64,000 bases of DNA from Marivita sp051251565 (GTDB lineage: Bacteria; Pseudomonadota; Alphaproteobacteria; Rhodobacterales; Rhodobacteraceae), in contig NZ_JBPOFB010000006.1 in NCBI RefSeq assembly GCF_051251565.1, positions 124,001 through 188,000 of the forward strand, in the 5' to 3' direction. Position 1 is the stretch's first letter, and the number at the start of each line of letters is the position of its first letter. The position numbers were made by a program, and so were the translations under genes. The notes under the pieces are model-generated. The model made no database searches. It had not been told where the DNA came from and saw only the letters and a list, made by a program, of their open reading frames with translations. Positions 50,454 to 59,316 of this stretch are shown one piece after another.

Positions 50454-51116
50454 CTATTTCTTTGGCGCACGTGAAAACACCATTTTCTGGTTCGCCAACT
50501 TTTCGCGCATGCCTGTCCACGCATAACACAACAGTGCAGGGTTTTGCTCTGCAACCGTGATGCGGTGGCGCTGTTCGGGTGGATTGAAGATCAACGATCC
50601 GGGTGCATAAACGCCTTGGTCATTCTCTGACACCGCACCCGACAGGCAGATATAGCTTTCCGAAATCCCGTCATGCGCATGCGCCGGATAGGTGCAGCCT
50701 GGGGCAAACAACACCAGTCCAAGGATCACCTCGTCGGTGATCACAGGGCCGGTGGGACCAACCAGTTCGGCATAGGCGTATTTCCGTTCCAGGCCGCGCG
50801 GCACTTTTTCATAGCCGTATTGCCAGACGAAATGGTGCTGCACGCTTTCGATCGCCCGGATAAAGGGCGCATGGCGTTCCATCCGCCCATTGTCCAACGC
50901 GCGCCGCCAATGCGCGGTCACGGGTTTTGACACCGCGGTGTGTTCCGTCACGACCGCGTTCGATTTGATAACACGGCTTATTCCTTCGCGGACGGTTTTT
51001 TGGTGGCTGCGGATTTTGGCGCTGCCCCCCGCCGAGAGGCGGCGGTAAAGCTCGTAGTAGTCCCGCAGCAGATATAGCCAGTCTGGACGGTCTTGAAGGC
51101 GCGGCTGGTCTGTCAT
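50454..51116 (-). CDS. dddL: DMSP lyase, DddL-type cupin
   Basis: 220 residues, the size of DddL. Its cupin core has the metal-binding set of DMSP lyases: H146 and H148 (YPAHAHDG), E153 and Y155 (ISESYICLSG) and H184 (EQRHRI). The N-terminal region (DRPDWLYLLRDYYELY, VSKPVTAHWRRALDNG) also fits DddL as I recall it. DddL cleaves dimethylsulfoniopropionate to dimethyl sulfide and acrylate. No signal peptide, so cytoplasmic. It is in reverse orientation between fabA and fabB, with 251 bp of shared upstream region before fabB. No acrylate-processing or DMSP-transport genes are in the window. Confidence 0.82.
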   Translation of the reverse strand: MTDQPRLQDRPDWLYLLRDYYELYRRLSAGGSAKIRSHQKTVREGISRVIKSNAVVTEHTAVSKPVTAHWRRALDNGRMERHAPFIRAIESVQHHFVWQYGYEKVPRGLERKYAYAELVGPTGPVITDEVILGLVLFAPGCTYPAHAHDGISESYICLSGAVSENDQGVYAPGSLIFNPPEQRHRITVAEQNPALLCYAWTGMREKLANQKMVFSRAPKK

Positions 51117-51367
51117 GTCGGTCCCCGAAGTCGTAATTGCGAATCTTGGCCCTGTGTCCTGATTTCATCCAACGGGCACAAGAGCGCGCACCGCAAGACA
51201 GCCTGCGTTTCAGGTGTTTGCCAAAAAACAATTGCCGCCGTGTCCGATCATAGTCGGGATGCACAATATATGAACGGAAACCCGCCAAGGGCACCGCCGT
51301 TCCATTCTGCTTGCTCCTACCCCCCACCTTCCCCTACACACGCCTGCAACAATTGTAAGGAGCCGTG

Positions 51368-52597
51368 ATGCGCCGTGTTGTCGTGACAGGATTGGGGATT
51401 GTTTCATCCATTGGGAACAATACCGACGAAGTGGCCGCGAGCCTGAAGGCAGGCCGCTCTGGGATCACCGCAAATGCCGATATGGCGGAACATGGGTTCC
51501 GGTCGCAGGTGGCCGGGGCGATTGACCTGGACGTGTCCCAACATGTGGACAAGCGCACACTGCGCTTTATGGGTCCCGGTGCCGCTTATGCCCATATTGC
51601 GATGGGCCAGGCGATTGCCGATGCTGGCCTGACGCCGGAAGATGTGGTGAACCCGATGACCGGCCTGATTGCCGGGTCCGGTGGCCCGTCCACCAGTGCT
51701 ATGCTGGTGGCGCATCAGTCCGTGCTGAGCACAGGTGCCACCAAACGGATCGGTCCGTTTGCCGTGCCCAAGACCATGTCCTCGACAGTAAGCGCGAATC
51801 TTGCGACCGCCTACCAGATCAAGGGCATGAACTTCTCGATCACCTCTGCATGTTCCACGTCGCTGCATTGCATCGGCATGGCGGCGCAGCAGGTGGCGCT
51901 TGGAACGCAGGACGTGATGTTCGCAGGCGGCGGTGAAGAGCTGGACTGGACATTGTCCTGCCTCTTCGACGCCATGGGCGCGATGTCGTCCAAGTACAAC
52001 GACACACCCGAGAAAGCTTCGCGTGCCTTTGATGCGGGCCGCGACGGGTTCGTGATTTCCGGCGGCGGTGCGATCGTTGTTCTTGAATCGCTGGACCGCG
52101 CATTGGCGCGCGGGGCCACGATCTATGCCGAAGTCACCGGCTTTTCCGCCACATCCGATGGCGCCGATATGGTTGCGCCCTCGGGCGAAGGTGGCGAACG
52201 CGCGATGCGCGGTGCGCTGCGGACGCTGCCGGAAGGGCGCAAGGTCAGCTATATCAATGCGCATGGCACTTCGACCCCGGTCGGCGATGTTGGCGAGATC
52301 GAAGCGGTCCGCCGCGTGTTCGGCGAAGGCAGCACACCGCCTGTCAGCTCGACCAAATCGATGACGGGTCACAGCCAAGGGGCCACCGGCGCACAAGAGG
52401 CGATCTATTGCCTGCTCGCGCTGCGCGACGATTTCATCATCCCGTCGATCAACGTCGACACGCTCGATCCCGCGCTCAAGCCCGAAGAAATCGCAACCAA
52501 GCTGGTGGAAAACGCCGGGCTGGATACAGTCATGACCAATTCATTCGGGTTTGGCGGCACCAACGGCTCAATGCTTTTGTCGAAATACACAGGGTGA
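51368..52597 (+). CDS. fabB: 3-oxoacyl-ACP synthase I FabB
   Basis: 409 residues. The active-site Cys162 (TSACSTSLH) and both catalytic His (NAHGTST, MTGHSQGA) are present. It elongates unsaturated and saturated acyl-ACPs. The ATG follows AAGGAG at better spacing than a GTG three bases earlier. Because dddL is inverted just upstream, fabB must have its own promoter in the 251-bp gap unless read-through from fabA suffices. It is followed by fabI 2 bp later. Confidence 0.97.
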   Translation: MRRVVVTGLGIVSSIGNNTDEVAASLKAGRSGITANADMAEHGFRSQVAGAIDLDVSQHVDKRTLRFMGPGAAYAHIAMGQAIADAGLTPEDVVNPMTGLIAGSGGPSTSAMLVAHQSVLSTGATKRIGPFAVPKTMSSTVSANLATAYQIKGMNFSITSACSTSLHCIGMAAQQVALGTQDVMFAGGGEELDWTLSCLFDAMGAMSSKYNDTPEKASRAFDAGRDGFVISGGGAIVVLESLDRALARGATIYAEVTGFSATSDGADMVAPSGEGGERAMRGALRTLPEGRKVSYINAHGTSTPVGDVGEIEAVRRVFGEGSTPPVSSTKSMTGHSQGATGAQEAIYCLLALRDDFIIPSINVDTLDPALKPEEIATKLVENAGLDTVMTNSFGFGGTNGSMLLSKYTG

Positions 52598-52599
52598 AT

Positions 52600-53391
52600 A
52601 TGTCAGGACAAATGCAGGGCAAACGTGGCCTGATCATGGGCGTCGCCAACGAACGCTCCATCGCGTGGGGCATTGCCAAGGCGATGGCCGAAGCCGGGGC
52701 CGAGCTTGCCTTTACCTACCAAGGTGAGGCCTTTGGCAAACGGCTTGAACCCTTGGCCGCAAGTGTCGGGTCGGATTTCATGGTCGATGTGGACGTGACC
52801 GATGACGCGTCGCTTGATGAAGCGTTCGACAAATTGGGCGCGCGCTGGCCGACGATTGATTTCGTGGTCCATGCAATTGCGTTTTCGGACAAATCGGAAT
52901 TGCAGGGGCGCATACTCAATACAAGCCGTGCCAATTTCAAGAACTCGCTCGATATCTCGGCCTACAGCTTTATCGATGTGGCACGCCGCGCGCATCCGCT
53001 GATGGTGGAAAACGGCGGCACTCTGCTGACGCTGACCTATATGGGGTCGACCCGTGTAACACCCAGCTACAACGTGATGGGTGTGGCCAAGGCCGCGCTT
53101 GAGGCGTCTGTGCGCTATCTGGCCAATGATCTGGGCCCCGAAGGTATCCGCGTGAACGCGATCAGCCCCGGACCGATGAAAACGCTGGCCGGTGCCGCGA
53201 TCGGGGGGGCGCGCAAGACGTATAAACACACTGACCAGAACGCGCCCTTGCGCTCTAACGCGACGCTTGAGGCGGTCGGTGGCACAGCGGTCTATCTGGC
53301 CTCTGATGCCGGGGCCTTCACCACGGGCGAAATCATCCGTGTCGATGGCGGGTTCCACGTGCTTGGTATGCCGCAAGGCGAATACCTGTAA
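52600..53391 (+). CDS. fabI: Enoyl-ACP reductase FabI (NADH-dependent)
   Basis: 263 residues of the short-chain dehydrogenase type. The modified nucleotide-binding motif is IMGVANERSIAWGIAK and the catalytic Tyr/Lys pair is in YNVMGVAK (Tyr157, Lys164), with Tyr157-x6-Lys164 spacing. It reduces enoyl-ACP in the last step of each fatty acid elongation cycle. It is coupled to fabB. Confidence 0.97.
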   Translation: MSGQMQGKRGLIMGVANERSIAWGIAKAMAEAGAELAFTYQGEAFGKRLEPLAASVGSDFMVDVDVTDDASLDEAFDKLGARWPTIDFVVHAIAFSDKSELQGRILNTSRANFKNSLDISAYSFIDVARRAHPLMVENGGTLLTLTYMGSTRVTPSYNVMGVAKAALEASVRYLANDLGPEGIRVNAISPGPMKTLAGAAIGGARKTYKHTDQNAPLRSNATLEAVGGTAVYLASDAGAFTTGEIIRVDGGFHVLGMPQGEYL

Positions 53392-53447
53392 CCGGCGGTT
53401 TGGCGGGCGCAGGGGGAACCCAACTGCACCCGACTTTTAACAAAGCG

Positions 53448-54314
53448 TCAGAACCACTGACCGGATTCCATCAGGCCCAGATCCAGCAATTGGCGGGAAT
53501 GCCATTCGAACGGAACCGAGTTGTGCCAGCGGAACGTGCTGATTTCAAACGCCGATCCCGGATTGCGTTTGAGCGCCTTTGCGGTGCGGAACGTGACCAC
53601 CGCTGCTGTCATGTTGTTGTGCCACGGGCAAGCATAAGTGTTGTATTCTTCATCATTGAACGTGTGATCCGGGCGAAGCTCCAGCCCCGGTTTGGCACAG
53701 AACAGGGCGATCCGGTCAATCTTGCGCCGTTCTGGCGGCACATGTTCTTCGTAGCGCCAACGCAACCCGCCAAAGAAATCCAGTTGCCGTTCCTTCGGGT
53801 GGTTCGTCTCGGGGTCGGGGCGGCCCAACGCATAATATCCGGATCGGTCGATATAGGCATCCTCGATGCTGACCGCATTGGCATTGGCATTCAGATCGCC
53901 TGCATACAGGTCGATTGCGTAACACAGCATAGCATCGCGTCGTTCTTCGGTGTGAAAGGCCAGAAATTCCCCGATGGTGCGTGTCTCGCAGAAGGGAAAG
54001 AACAGGTATTCGGCGTTGTAGCAGACATAGATCCACACGCCGAGGGCCTTGGCGGTGATCATATTGACGATGTCTTCGCGGTTGCCGTCCCGCACGATAT
54101 TGGCATCGACGCGGATCACGCGGTCTTCGATATCCGGCGCAATGTCAAAATCGGGCATCATGAAGACGATCACCGATGTGAATCCAAGTTGAAGATTGTG
54201 CCGCAAGGTCGTGTCGATCTCGACATCGTCTTCGGCAAAGACAAGCGCAATGGGCCCCTTGGCCAAACTGGCCGGGCTGCGCGTGATGAAATCGTTCAGG
54301 CCTGTATACCGCAT
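53448..54314 (-). CDS. Glycosyltransferase-like conserved protein (tentative)
   Basis: 288 residues from an ATG preceded by AGAGG; an in-frame start 51 bases upstream is less likely. The N-terminal half recalls GT2/GT92-like transferases (EDDVEIDTTLRHNLQLGFTSVIVF), but the expected DxD-type motif is not clearly kept. Several Trp/Tyr-rich segments (PFEWHSRQLLDLG) close the protein. No membrane segment or signal peptide. It stands alone between fabI and miaB in reverse orientation, with no operon partner, so its function stays open. Confidence 0.6.
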   Translation of the reverse strand: MRYTGLNDFITRSPASLAKGPIALVFAEDDVEIDTTLRHNLQLGFTSVIVFMMPDFDIAPDIEDRVIRVDANIVRDGNREDIVNMITAKALGVWIYVCYNAEYLFFPFCETRTIGEFLAFHTEERRDAMLCYAIDLYAGDLNANANAVSIEDAYIDRSGYYALGRPDPETNHPKERQLDFFGGLRWRYEEHVPPERRKIDRIALFCAKPGLELRPDHTFNDEEYNTYACPWHNNMTAAVVTFRTAKALKRNPGSAFEISTFRWHNSVPFEWHSRQLLDLGLMESGQWF

Positions 54315-54427
54315 AATCGAACCTCTTACGGGTTTATCCCCAGACTCAATGAAAAAACCGTGCATTGCAAGATGGGGGTGACATGCGGTATCGCCACGCC
54401 CTGAACCTTGCCGCGGAGGATAGGCCC

Positions 54428-55750
54428 ATGTCCGAACCGAAGAAGCTCTATATCAAGACCTATGGCTGTCAGATGAATGTCTATGACAGCGAACGCATGG
54501 CCGAAGCGTTGGGCGGTCAGGGCTATGTCGAAACGCTGACCCCCGATGACGCCGATATGATCCTGCTCAACACTTGTCATATCCGTGAAAAAGCGGCGGA
54601 AAAGATCTATTCCGAACTTGGGCGCTACAAGGGGTTGAAGGCGGCAAAGCCTGATCTCAAGATTGGTGTGGCCGGGTGCGTGGCGCAGGCCGAGGGCCAA
54701 GAAATCATGCGCCGTCAGCCAATGGTTGATCTGGTCGTTGGTCCCCAAAGCTATCACCGCCTGCCCGAGCTTGAGGCCAAGACGCGCAACGGAGAAAAGG
54801 CGCTCGACACCGATTTTCCCGAAGAGGACAAGTTCGAGGTTCTCAAGAACCGCCCCAAATCCAAGCGTGGTCCAACGGCGTTTCTTACTGTGCAGGAAGG
54901 CTGCGACAAGTTCTGCGCGTTCTGCGTCGTTCCCTATACGCGCGGGACCGAAGTCAGCCGTCCTGCCGACCGCGTTCTGACCGAGGCGCGCGATCTGGTC
55001 GCGCGTGGCGTGCGCGACATCACTCTCTTGGGCCAGAACGTCAACGCGTATCATGGCGCAGGCGAGGGCGGTGATTGGTCGCTTGCCCGGCTGATCTGGG
55101 CGCTGAACGATATCGACGGGCTACAGCGCATTCGCTTTACCACCAGCCACCCCAACGACATGACCGATGAGCTGATCGAGGCGCATGGCACCTGTCCCAA
55201 GCTGATGCCCTACCTGCACTTGCCGGTGCAGTCCGGCTCTGACCGCATCCTCAAGCGGATGAATCGTCAGCATACGGCGGAAAGCTATCTGGCGATTATC
55301 GACAAACTGCGCGCTGTCAGGCCCGATTTGCTGCTGTCTGGTGATTTTATCGTGGGCTTCCCCGAAGAGACGGAGGAAGATTTCCAAGCAACCTTGGATA
55401 TCGTCCGTGCGTCGAACTATGGCTATGCCTACAGCTTTAAATACTCCACCCGTCCCGGCACCCCCGCAGCAGAGCGCGATCAGCTGCCCGAGGAGGTCAA
55501 AGATGAGCGTCTGCAGCGGTTGCAAGCGCTGATTGCCAAACAGCAAAAGGCACTTCAGGACGCGATGATCGGCAAAGAGGTTGGTGTTCTGTTCGAAAAG
55601 CCGGGCCGCGATCCGGGCCAGATGGTGGGCAAATCCGATCACCTGCATGCGGTCCATGTCAAGGCGGAGGGCCTTCAGCCGGGTGATCTGCGCCGCGTTC
55701 GGATTGTTGGATCGGGGCGCAATTCCCTAGAAGGCGTGCTGGCTGAATAA
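54428..55750 (+). CDS. miaB: tRNA-2-methylthio-N6-isopentenyladenosine synthase MiaB
   Basis: 440 residues. The N-terminal MTTase domain has its three cluster Cys (TYGCQMN, LNTCHIRE, VAGCVAQ). The radical-SAM motif is EGCDKFCAFC, and a TRAM domain closes the protein. It methylthiolates the isopentenylated adenosine at position 37 of certain tRNAs. It heads the gene order leading to phoH, ybeY and lnt. Confidence 0.96.
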   Translation: MSEPKKLYIKTYGCQMNVYDSERMAEALGGQGYVETLTPDDADMILLNTCHIREKAAEKIYSELGRYKGLKAAKPDLKIGVAGCVAQAEGQEIMRRQPMVDLVVGPQSYHRLPELEAKTRNGEKALDTDFPEEDKFEVLKNRPKSKRGPTAFLTVQEGCDKFCAFCVVPYTRGTEVSRPADRVLTEARDLVARGVRDITLLGQNVNAYHGAGEGGDWSLARLIWALNDIDGLQRIRFTTSHPNDMTDELIEAHGTCPKLMPYLHLPVQSGSDRILKRMNRQHTAESYLAIIDKLRAVRPDLLLSGDFIVGFPEETEEDFQATLDIVRASNYGYAYSFKYSTRPGTPAAERDQLPEEVKDERLQRLQALIAKQQKALQDAMIGKEVGVLFEKPGRDPGQMVGKSDHLHAVHVKAEGLQPGDLRRVRIVGSGRNSLEGVLAE

Positions 55751-55872
55751 CGCATAATCTTGGGGATAACCGCGATATGTAGCGGTTGCCTCTTTCCTGA
55801 ACTGCTTTGTTTGGTAGTATAGGCATGAATCAGGTGCACATTTCGCACAGCTATACGACAGGAGATGCGGGA

Positions 55873-56403
55873 ATGATTGGGCGGTTGTCCGCATTGGTAC
55901 TGAGTATCGCACTCGCCGTGCCGCATCTTGCGTCGGCACAGCAAGGTGAACTGTATATCCCAGGCATCTGGATTGATCCGGACGGCTGTGAACACTGGGT
56001 CATGGACGATGGTGTTGAGGGCTTCATGAGCCCGCATCTGCGCCGCAACGGAACGCCGGTGTGCCATCAGGTCAGCCGATGTGCGATTGTGCCAACCGAT
56101 CAGATGTTCTCTACCGGCAGCGCCGCGATCACGGCTGGCGGCGTCAACGGACTGCGCAACTTCTTTGCTTCCAATCCGTCAAATGGCTTCGTCATCGAAG
56201 GCCACACGGACAGCCGCGCATCCGAGCCCTACAACATGTCGCTGAGCGAACGCCGCGCCCGTGCCGTGGCGCAGGTCGCCCAACAAGCCGGTGCGCGCAT
56301 CTATTCGGTGCGGGGATTCGGCGAAAGCCGCCCCATCGCCAGCAACGCTTCGGCATCAGGTATGGCCAAGAACCGCCGGGTGGAAATTCTATGCCTGCGC
56401 TGA
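55873..56403 (+). CDS. OmpA-family periplasmic/outer-membrane protein with an N-terminal GIWIDP module
   Basis: 176 residues from an ATG preceded by AGGAGA. A signal peptide (ALVLSIALAVPHLASA) is followed by a short module GIWIDPDGCEHWVMDDG (residues about 32-48) and then a peptidoglycan-binding OmpA-like domain (FVIEGHTDSRASEPYNMSLSERRA, KNRRVEI). It should anchor to the cell wall. The GIWIDP module is shared with the lipoprotein immediately downstream. The pair sits between miaB and phoH. Confidence 0.85.
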   Translation: MIGRLSALVLSIALAVPHLASAQQGELYIPGIWIDPDGCEHWVMDDGVEGFMSPHLRRNGTPVCHQVSRCAIVPTDQMFSTGSAAITAGGVNGLRNFFASNPSNGFVIEGHTDSRASEPYNMSLSERRARAVAQVAQQAGARIYSVRGFGESRPIASNASASGMAKNRRVEILCLR

Positions 56404-56414
56404 GGGGGATATAC

Positions 56415-56717
56415 ATGGGCCGTGCCGCCATTGTTATGTGCGCGTGCGTCGCGCTTGCCGGGTGCGAAAGCGCCAGCGCCGACAAAAGCTTTGACCGGGG
56501 TTTTGACAAAAAGCCGCTCAGCGAACTTCAGGCCGGTATCTGGATTGATCCGAACGGATGTGATCACTGGATCATTGATGATGGTGTCGAAGGGTATCTT
56601 TCGCCACGCCTTGATCCGCGCGGAAAGCCGGTCTGTTCTGGAAACTACAACGAAAGCAGCACGGCGATTGGTGATTTCAAAGGCGGTTCCACATCTTTGA
56701 TCGGGGATGCGTTGTGA
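56415..56717 (+). CDS. Small lipoprotein sharing the GIWIDP module
   Basis: 100 residues. The lipobox is ALAGCES, so Cys17 is the lipidation site. The remaining part contains GIWIDPNGCDHWIIDDG and a following YLSPRLDPRGKPVC, which match the module of the OmpA-like protein 11 bp upstream at most positions, both cysteines included. GAGGGGG precedes the start. The protein probably interacts with the OmpA-like protein or competes for the same ligand (inference). No known family was recognised. Confidence 0.82.
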   Translation: MGRAAIVMCACVALAGCESASADKSFDRGFDKKPLSELQAGIWIDPNGCDHWIIDDGVEGYLSPRLDPRGKPVCSGNYNESSTAIGDFKGGSTSLIGDAL

Positions 56718-56792
56718 CGCAAAGGATCGCCGGTTGCGCTGCGTGACGGAACTTGACACCCTGTTCTTGACACCCTTGCACCGGAGAACCGC

Positions 56793-57770
56793 GTGACCAC
56801 AGTCACCTTGTCAGAAGCGCTCATCGAATTCCCAGACAACCGTTTGCTCATCGATCTTTGCGGCGAATATGACCGCAACCTGACCGAGATCGAAACCCGC
56901 CTTGGTGTGCAAATCCTGCGGCGTGGCAATCAGCTTGCCATCCACGGGCAACCCGATGCCCAGGCCGAAGCGCGCGATGTTCTCATGTCGCTGTATCAGC
57001 GCCTTGAACAGGGGCGCACCGTCAGCCCGGGCGATATTGACCGCGAATTTCGCGTATCTCCGCCAGAGGTGACACCGGACGACCAGATGGAGATGTTCGA
57101 AGGCGGTCCGGTCGAAATCAAAACGCGCAAGAAACTGGTCGAACCCCGCACCGATGCCCAAAAGGCGTATGTGCGAGCATTGTTTGACAACGAACTGGCT
57201 TTTGGCATTGGCCCTGCGGGCACCGGCAAGACCTATATTGCAGTGGCGGTGGGCGTGAACATGTTCATCACCGGACAAGTCGACAAGATCATCCTCAGCC
57301 GCCCCGCGGTCGAAGCGGGCGAAAAGCTTGGCTACCTGCCCGGCGATATGAAAGACAAGGTCGATCCCTACATGCAGCCGCTCTATGATGCGCTGAACGA
57401 TTTTTTGCCCGGCAAACAGCTTGCCAAAATGATGGAAGAAAAGGTGATCGAGATTGCGCCGCTGGCCTTCATGCGTGGCCGCACGCTCAGCAATGCATTC
57501 GTAGTTCTGGACGAGGCGCAGAACGCCACCTCGATGCAGATGAAGATGTTTCTGACCCGTCTCGGCGAAGGATCGCGCATGGTGATCACCGGCGACCGCA
57601 CTCAAATCGACTTGCCGCGCGGTGTGGCCTCGGGGCTGTCGGACGCGGAGCGTCTGTTGAAAACCATCCCCCGGATCAGCTTTAATTATTTCACGTCCAA
57701 AGACGTGGTGCGCCATCCGCTGGTTGCGGCGATCATCGAAGCCTACGAAAAAGACGCGGAAAAGCCCTGA
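56793..57770 (+). CDS. phoH: PhoH-like ATPase
   Basis: 325 residues. Walker A GPAGTGKT and Walker B FVVLDEAQNA are intact. The N-terminal region (about 1-90) is the KH-like or helical extension found in YbeZ-type PhoH. It is linked to RNA metabolism together with YbeY. It starts with GTG and is followed by ybeY after a 61-bp gap; the same neighbours occur in most bacteria. Confidence 0.95.
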   Translation: MTTVTLSEALIEFPDNRLLIDLCGEYDRNLTEIETRLGVQILRRGNQLAIHGQPDAQAEARDVLMSLYQRLEQGRTVSPGDIDREFRVSPPEVTPDDQMEMFEGGPVEIKTRKKLVEPRTDAQKAYVRALFDNELAFGIGPAGTGKTYIAVAVGVNMFITGQVDKIILSRPAVEAGEKLGYLPGDMKDKVDPYMQPLYDALNDFLPGKQLAKMMEEKVIEIAPLAFMRGRTLSNAFVVLDEAQNATSMQMKMFLTRLGEGSRMVITGDRTQIDLPRGVASGLSDAERLLKTIPRISFNYFTSKDVVRHPLVAAIIEAYEKDAEKP

Positions 57771-57831
57771 TCTTTTTCGTGTTCCATGGCCTTCTGAGGG
57801 CGTGGGGGCTGGCTTCCAAAAAGGCATATTC

Positions 57832-58341
57832 GTGACTGCACTGATTGACATTGTGATCGAAGATCCCCGCTGGGAAGCGGTGGGGCTTGAGGCACTGGCC
57901 GAACGCGCAGCAGTTACCGCATTGGAATATCTGGGCTTTCCTGCTCAGGGGTACGAGGTCGCACTGCTTGCCTGCGATGATGCGCGCATTGCTGACCTCA
58001 ATGCTGAATTCCGCGAAAAGCCGACACCGACAAACGTGCTCAGCTGGCCCGCCTCGGATCTTGCCGCAGAACAGGACGGCGGCACGCCGATCGCTCCGCC
58101 GCCACCTGATCCGATGATGAGAGAAAGCCTTGGCGACATTGCCATCGCCTATGACACCTGCCTGCATGAGGCCGAAACAGGCGGCAAACCGCTGACTGAT
58201 CATGTGACGCATTTGATCGTTCACGGGGTGTTACATCTTTTGGGCTATGATCACATTCGTGGCCGGGATGCCACGCTGATGGAAGGGTTAGAGACCGGGA
58301 TACTTGGCAAAATGGGTATTGCGGACCCATATAGGGAATAG
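57832..58341 (+). CDS. ybeY: Endoribonuclease YbeY
   Basis: 169 residues from a GTG start preceded by AAGG. The zinc-binding signature HGVLHLLGYDH (131-141) is present with all three His. YbeY is involved in 16S rRNA 3' processing and 70S quality control. A longer in-frame form would overlap phoH by 47 bases and lacks a suitable start. Confidence 0.95.
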   Translation: MTALIDIVIEDPRWEAVGLEALAERAAVTALEYLGFPAQGYEVALLACDDARIADLNAEFREKPTPTNVLSWPASDLAAEQDGGTPIAPPPPDPMMRESLGDIAIAYDTCLHEAETGGKPLTDHVTHLIVHGVLHLLGYDHIRGRDATLMEGLETGILGKMGIADPYRE

Positions 58342-58376
58342 TACGGGCCAAAAGGCCTCCACCGGAACTGGAAAAA

Positions 58377-59312
58377 ATGGGCGATAACGACGACTCGTCT
58401 AACGCGGCGCATAGCGCGCGTGAGATGACTGAAAATGAACCAAACCGTGGATTTTTGACACGTTTGCGTAACTTGTTTGGCGGGACGAAAAACGCCGCGC
58501 GGCATGCGCCTGCGCCGGATATGTCCCGCTCAATCGCCCCCATCCATGGCATGATGAACCTGCGTCGCATGCGGGTCGAAGACGTGGCGGTGCCGCGTGC
58601 GGACATCGTGTCGGTCCCTGACAGCATCACCAAGGCAGAATTGGTCACCGTGTTCCGCGAAAGCGGCCTGACCCGGTTGCCGGTTTATTCCGGCACGCTG
58701 GATACGCCTGTCGGAATGGCACACCTCAAGGACTTGGCGCTCAAGCATGGGTTCAATGGCAAAAGCAGCGATTTTGATCTGAAACAGATGCTGCGGCCTT
58801 TGTTGTTCGTGCCGCCCTCCATGCCCATCGGTGTGCTATTGGCCAAGATGCAGACGGAACGCCGGCACATGGCGCTTGTCATTGACGAATATGGTGGCGT
58901 TGACGGTCTGGTGACCATCGAGGACTTGATTGAACAGGTTATCGGTGAGATCGAAGATGAACACGACCTCGAAGAAGGTCACAATTTCTCGCGCGAAAAG
59001 CCGGGGGTTTACATGGCGTTTGCCCGCACACCGCTGGAAGAATTCGAAGCTGAGATCGGGCTGAACCTCACTGATCACGACGATATTGATGGCGAAGAGA
59101 TCGACACGCTGGGCGGGTTGGTGTTCATGCTGGCTGGTCATGTCCCTGCACGGGGCGAAGTGGTTCCACATCCCGAAGGCCCGGAATTCGAAGTGATTGA
59201 TGCCGATCCACGCCGGATCAAGCGGATGCGCGTCCGTCTAAGTGCGACTACCAAAACGGACCCCCCAAGACCGCGCGAGGCTGCTGAACCCGCCACCGCG
59301 ACCTCTGTCTGA
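58377..59312 (+). CDS. CBS-domain protein of the CorC/HlyC family
   Basis: 311 residues. An N-terminal charged segment of about 55 residues is followed by two CBS domains (about 60-185: VPRADIVSVPDSITKAELV, VIDEYGGVDGLVTIEDLIEQVIGEIEDEHD) and the CorC-HlyC transporter-associated domain. No membrane helices, so it matches the soluble CorC/YbeX type, associated with magnesium/cobalt efflux and ribosome function. It lies between ybeY and lnt, as expected. Confidence 0.93.
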   Translation: MGDNDDSSNAAHSAREMTENEPNRGFLTRLRNLFGGTKNAARHAPAPDMSRSIAPIHGMMNLRRMRVEDVAVPRADIVSVPDSITKAELVTVFRESGLTRLPVYSGTLDTPVGMAHLKDLALKHGFNGKSSDFDLKQMLRPLLFVPPSMPIGVLLAKMQTERRHMALVIDEYGGVDGLVTIEDLIEQVIGEIEDEHDLEEGHNFSREKPGVYMAFARTPLEEFEAEIGLNLTDHDDIDGEEIDTLGGLVFMLAGHVPARGEVVPHPEGPEFEVIDADPRRIKRMRVRLSATTKTDPPRPREAAEPATATSV

Positions 59313-59316
59313 TCGC

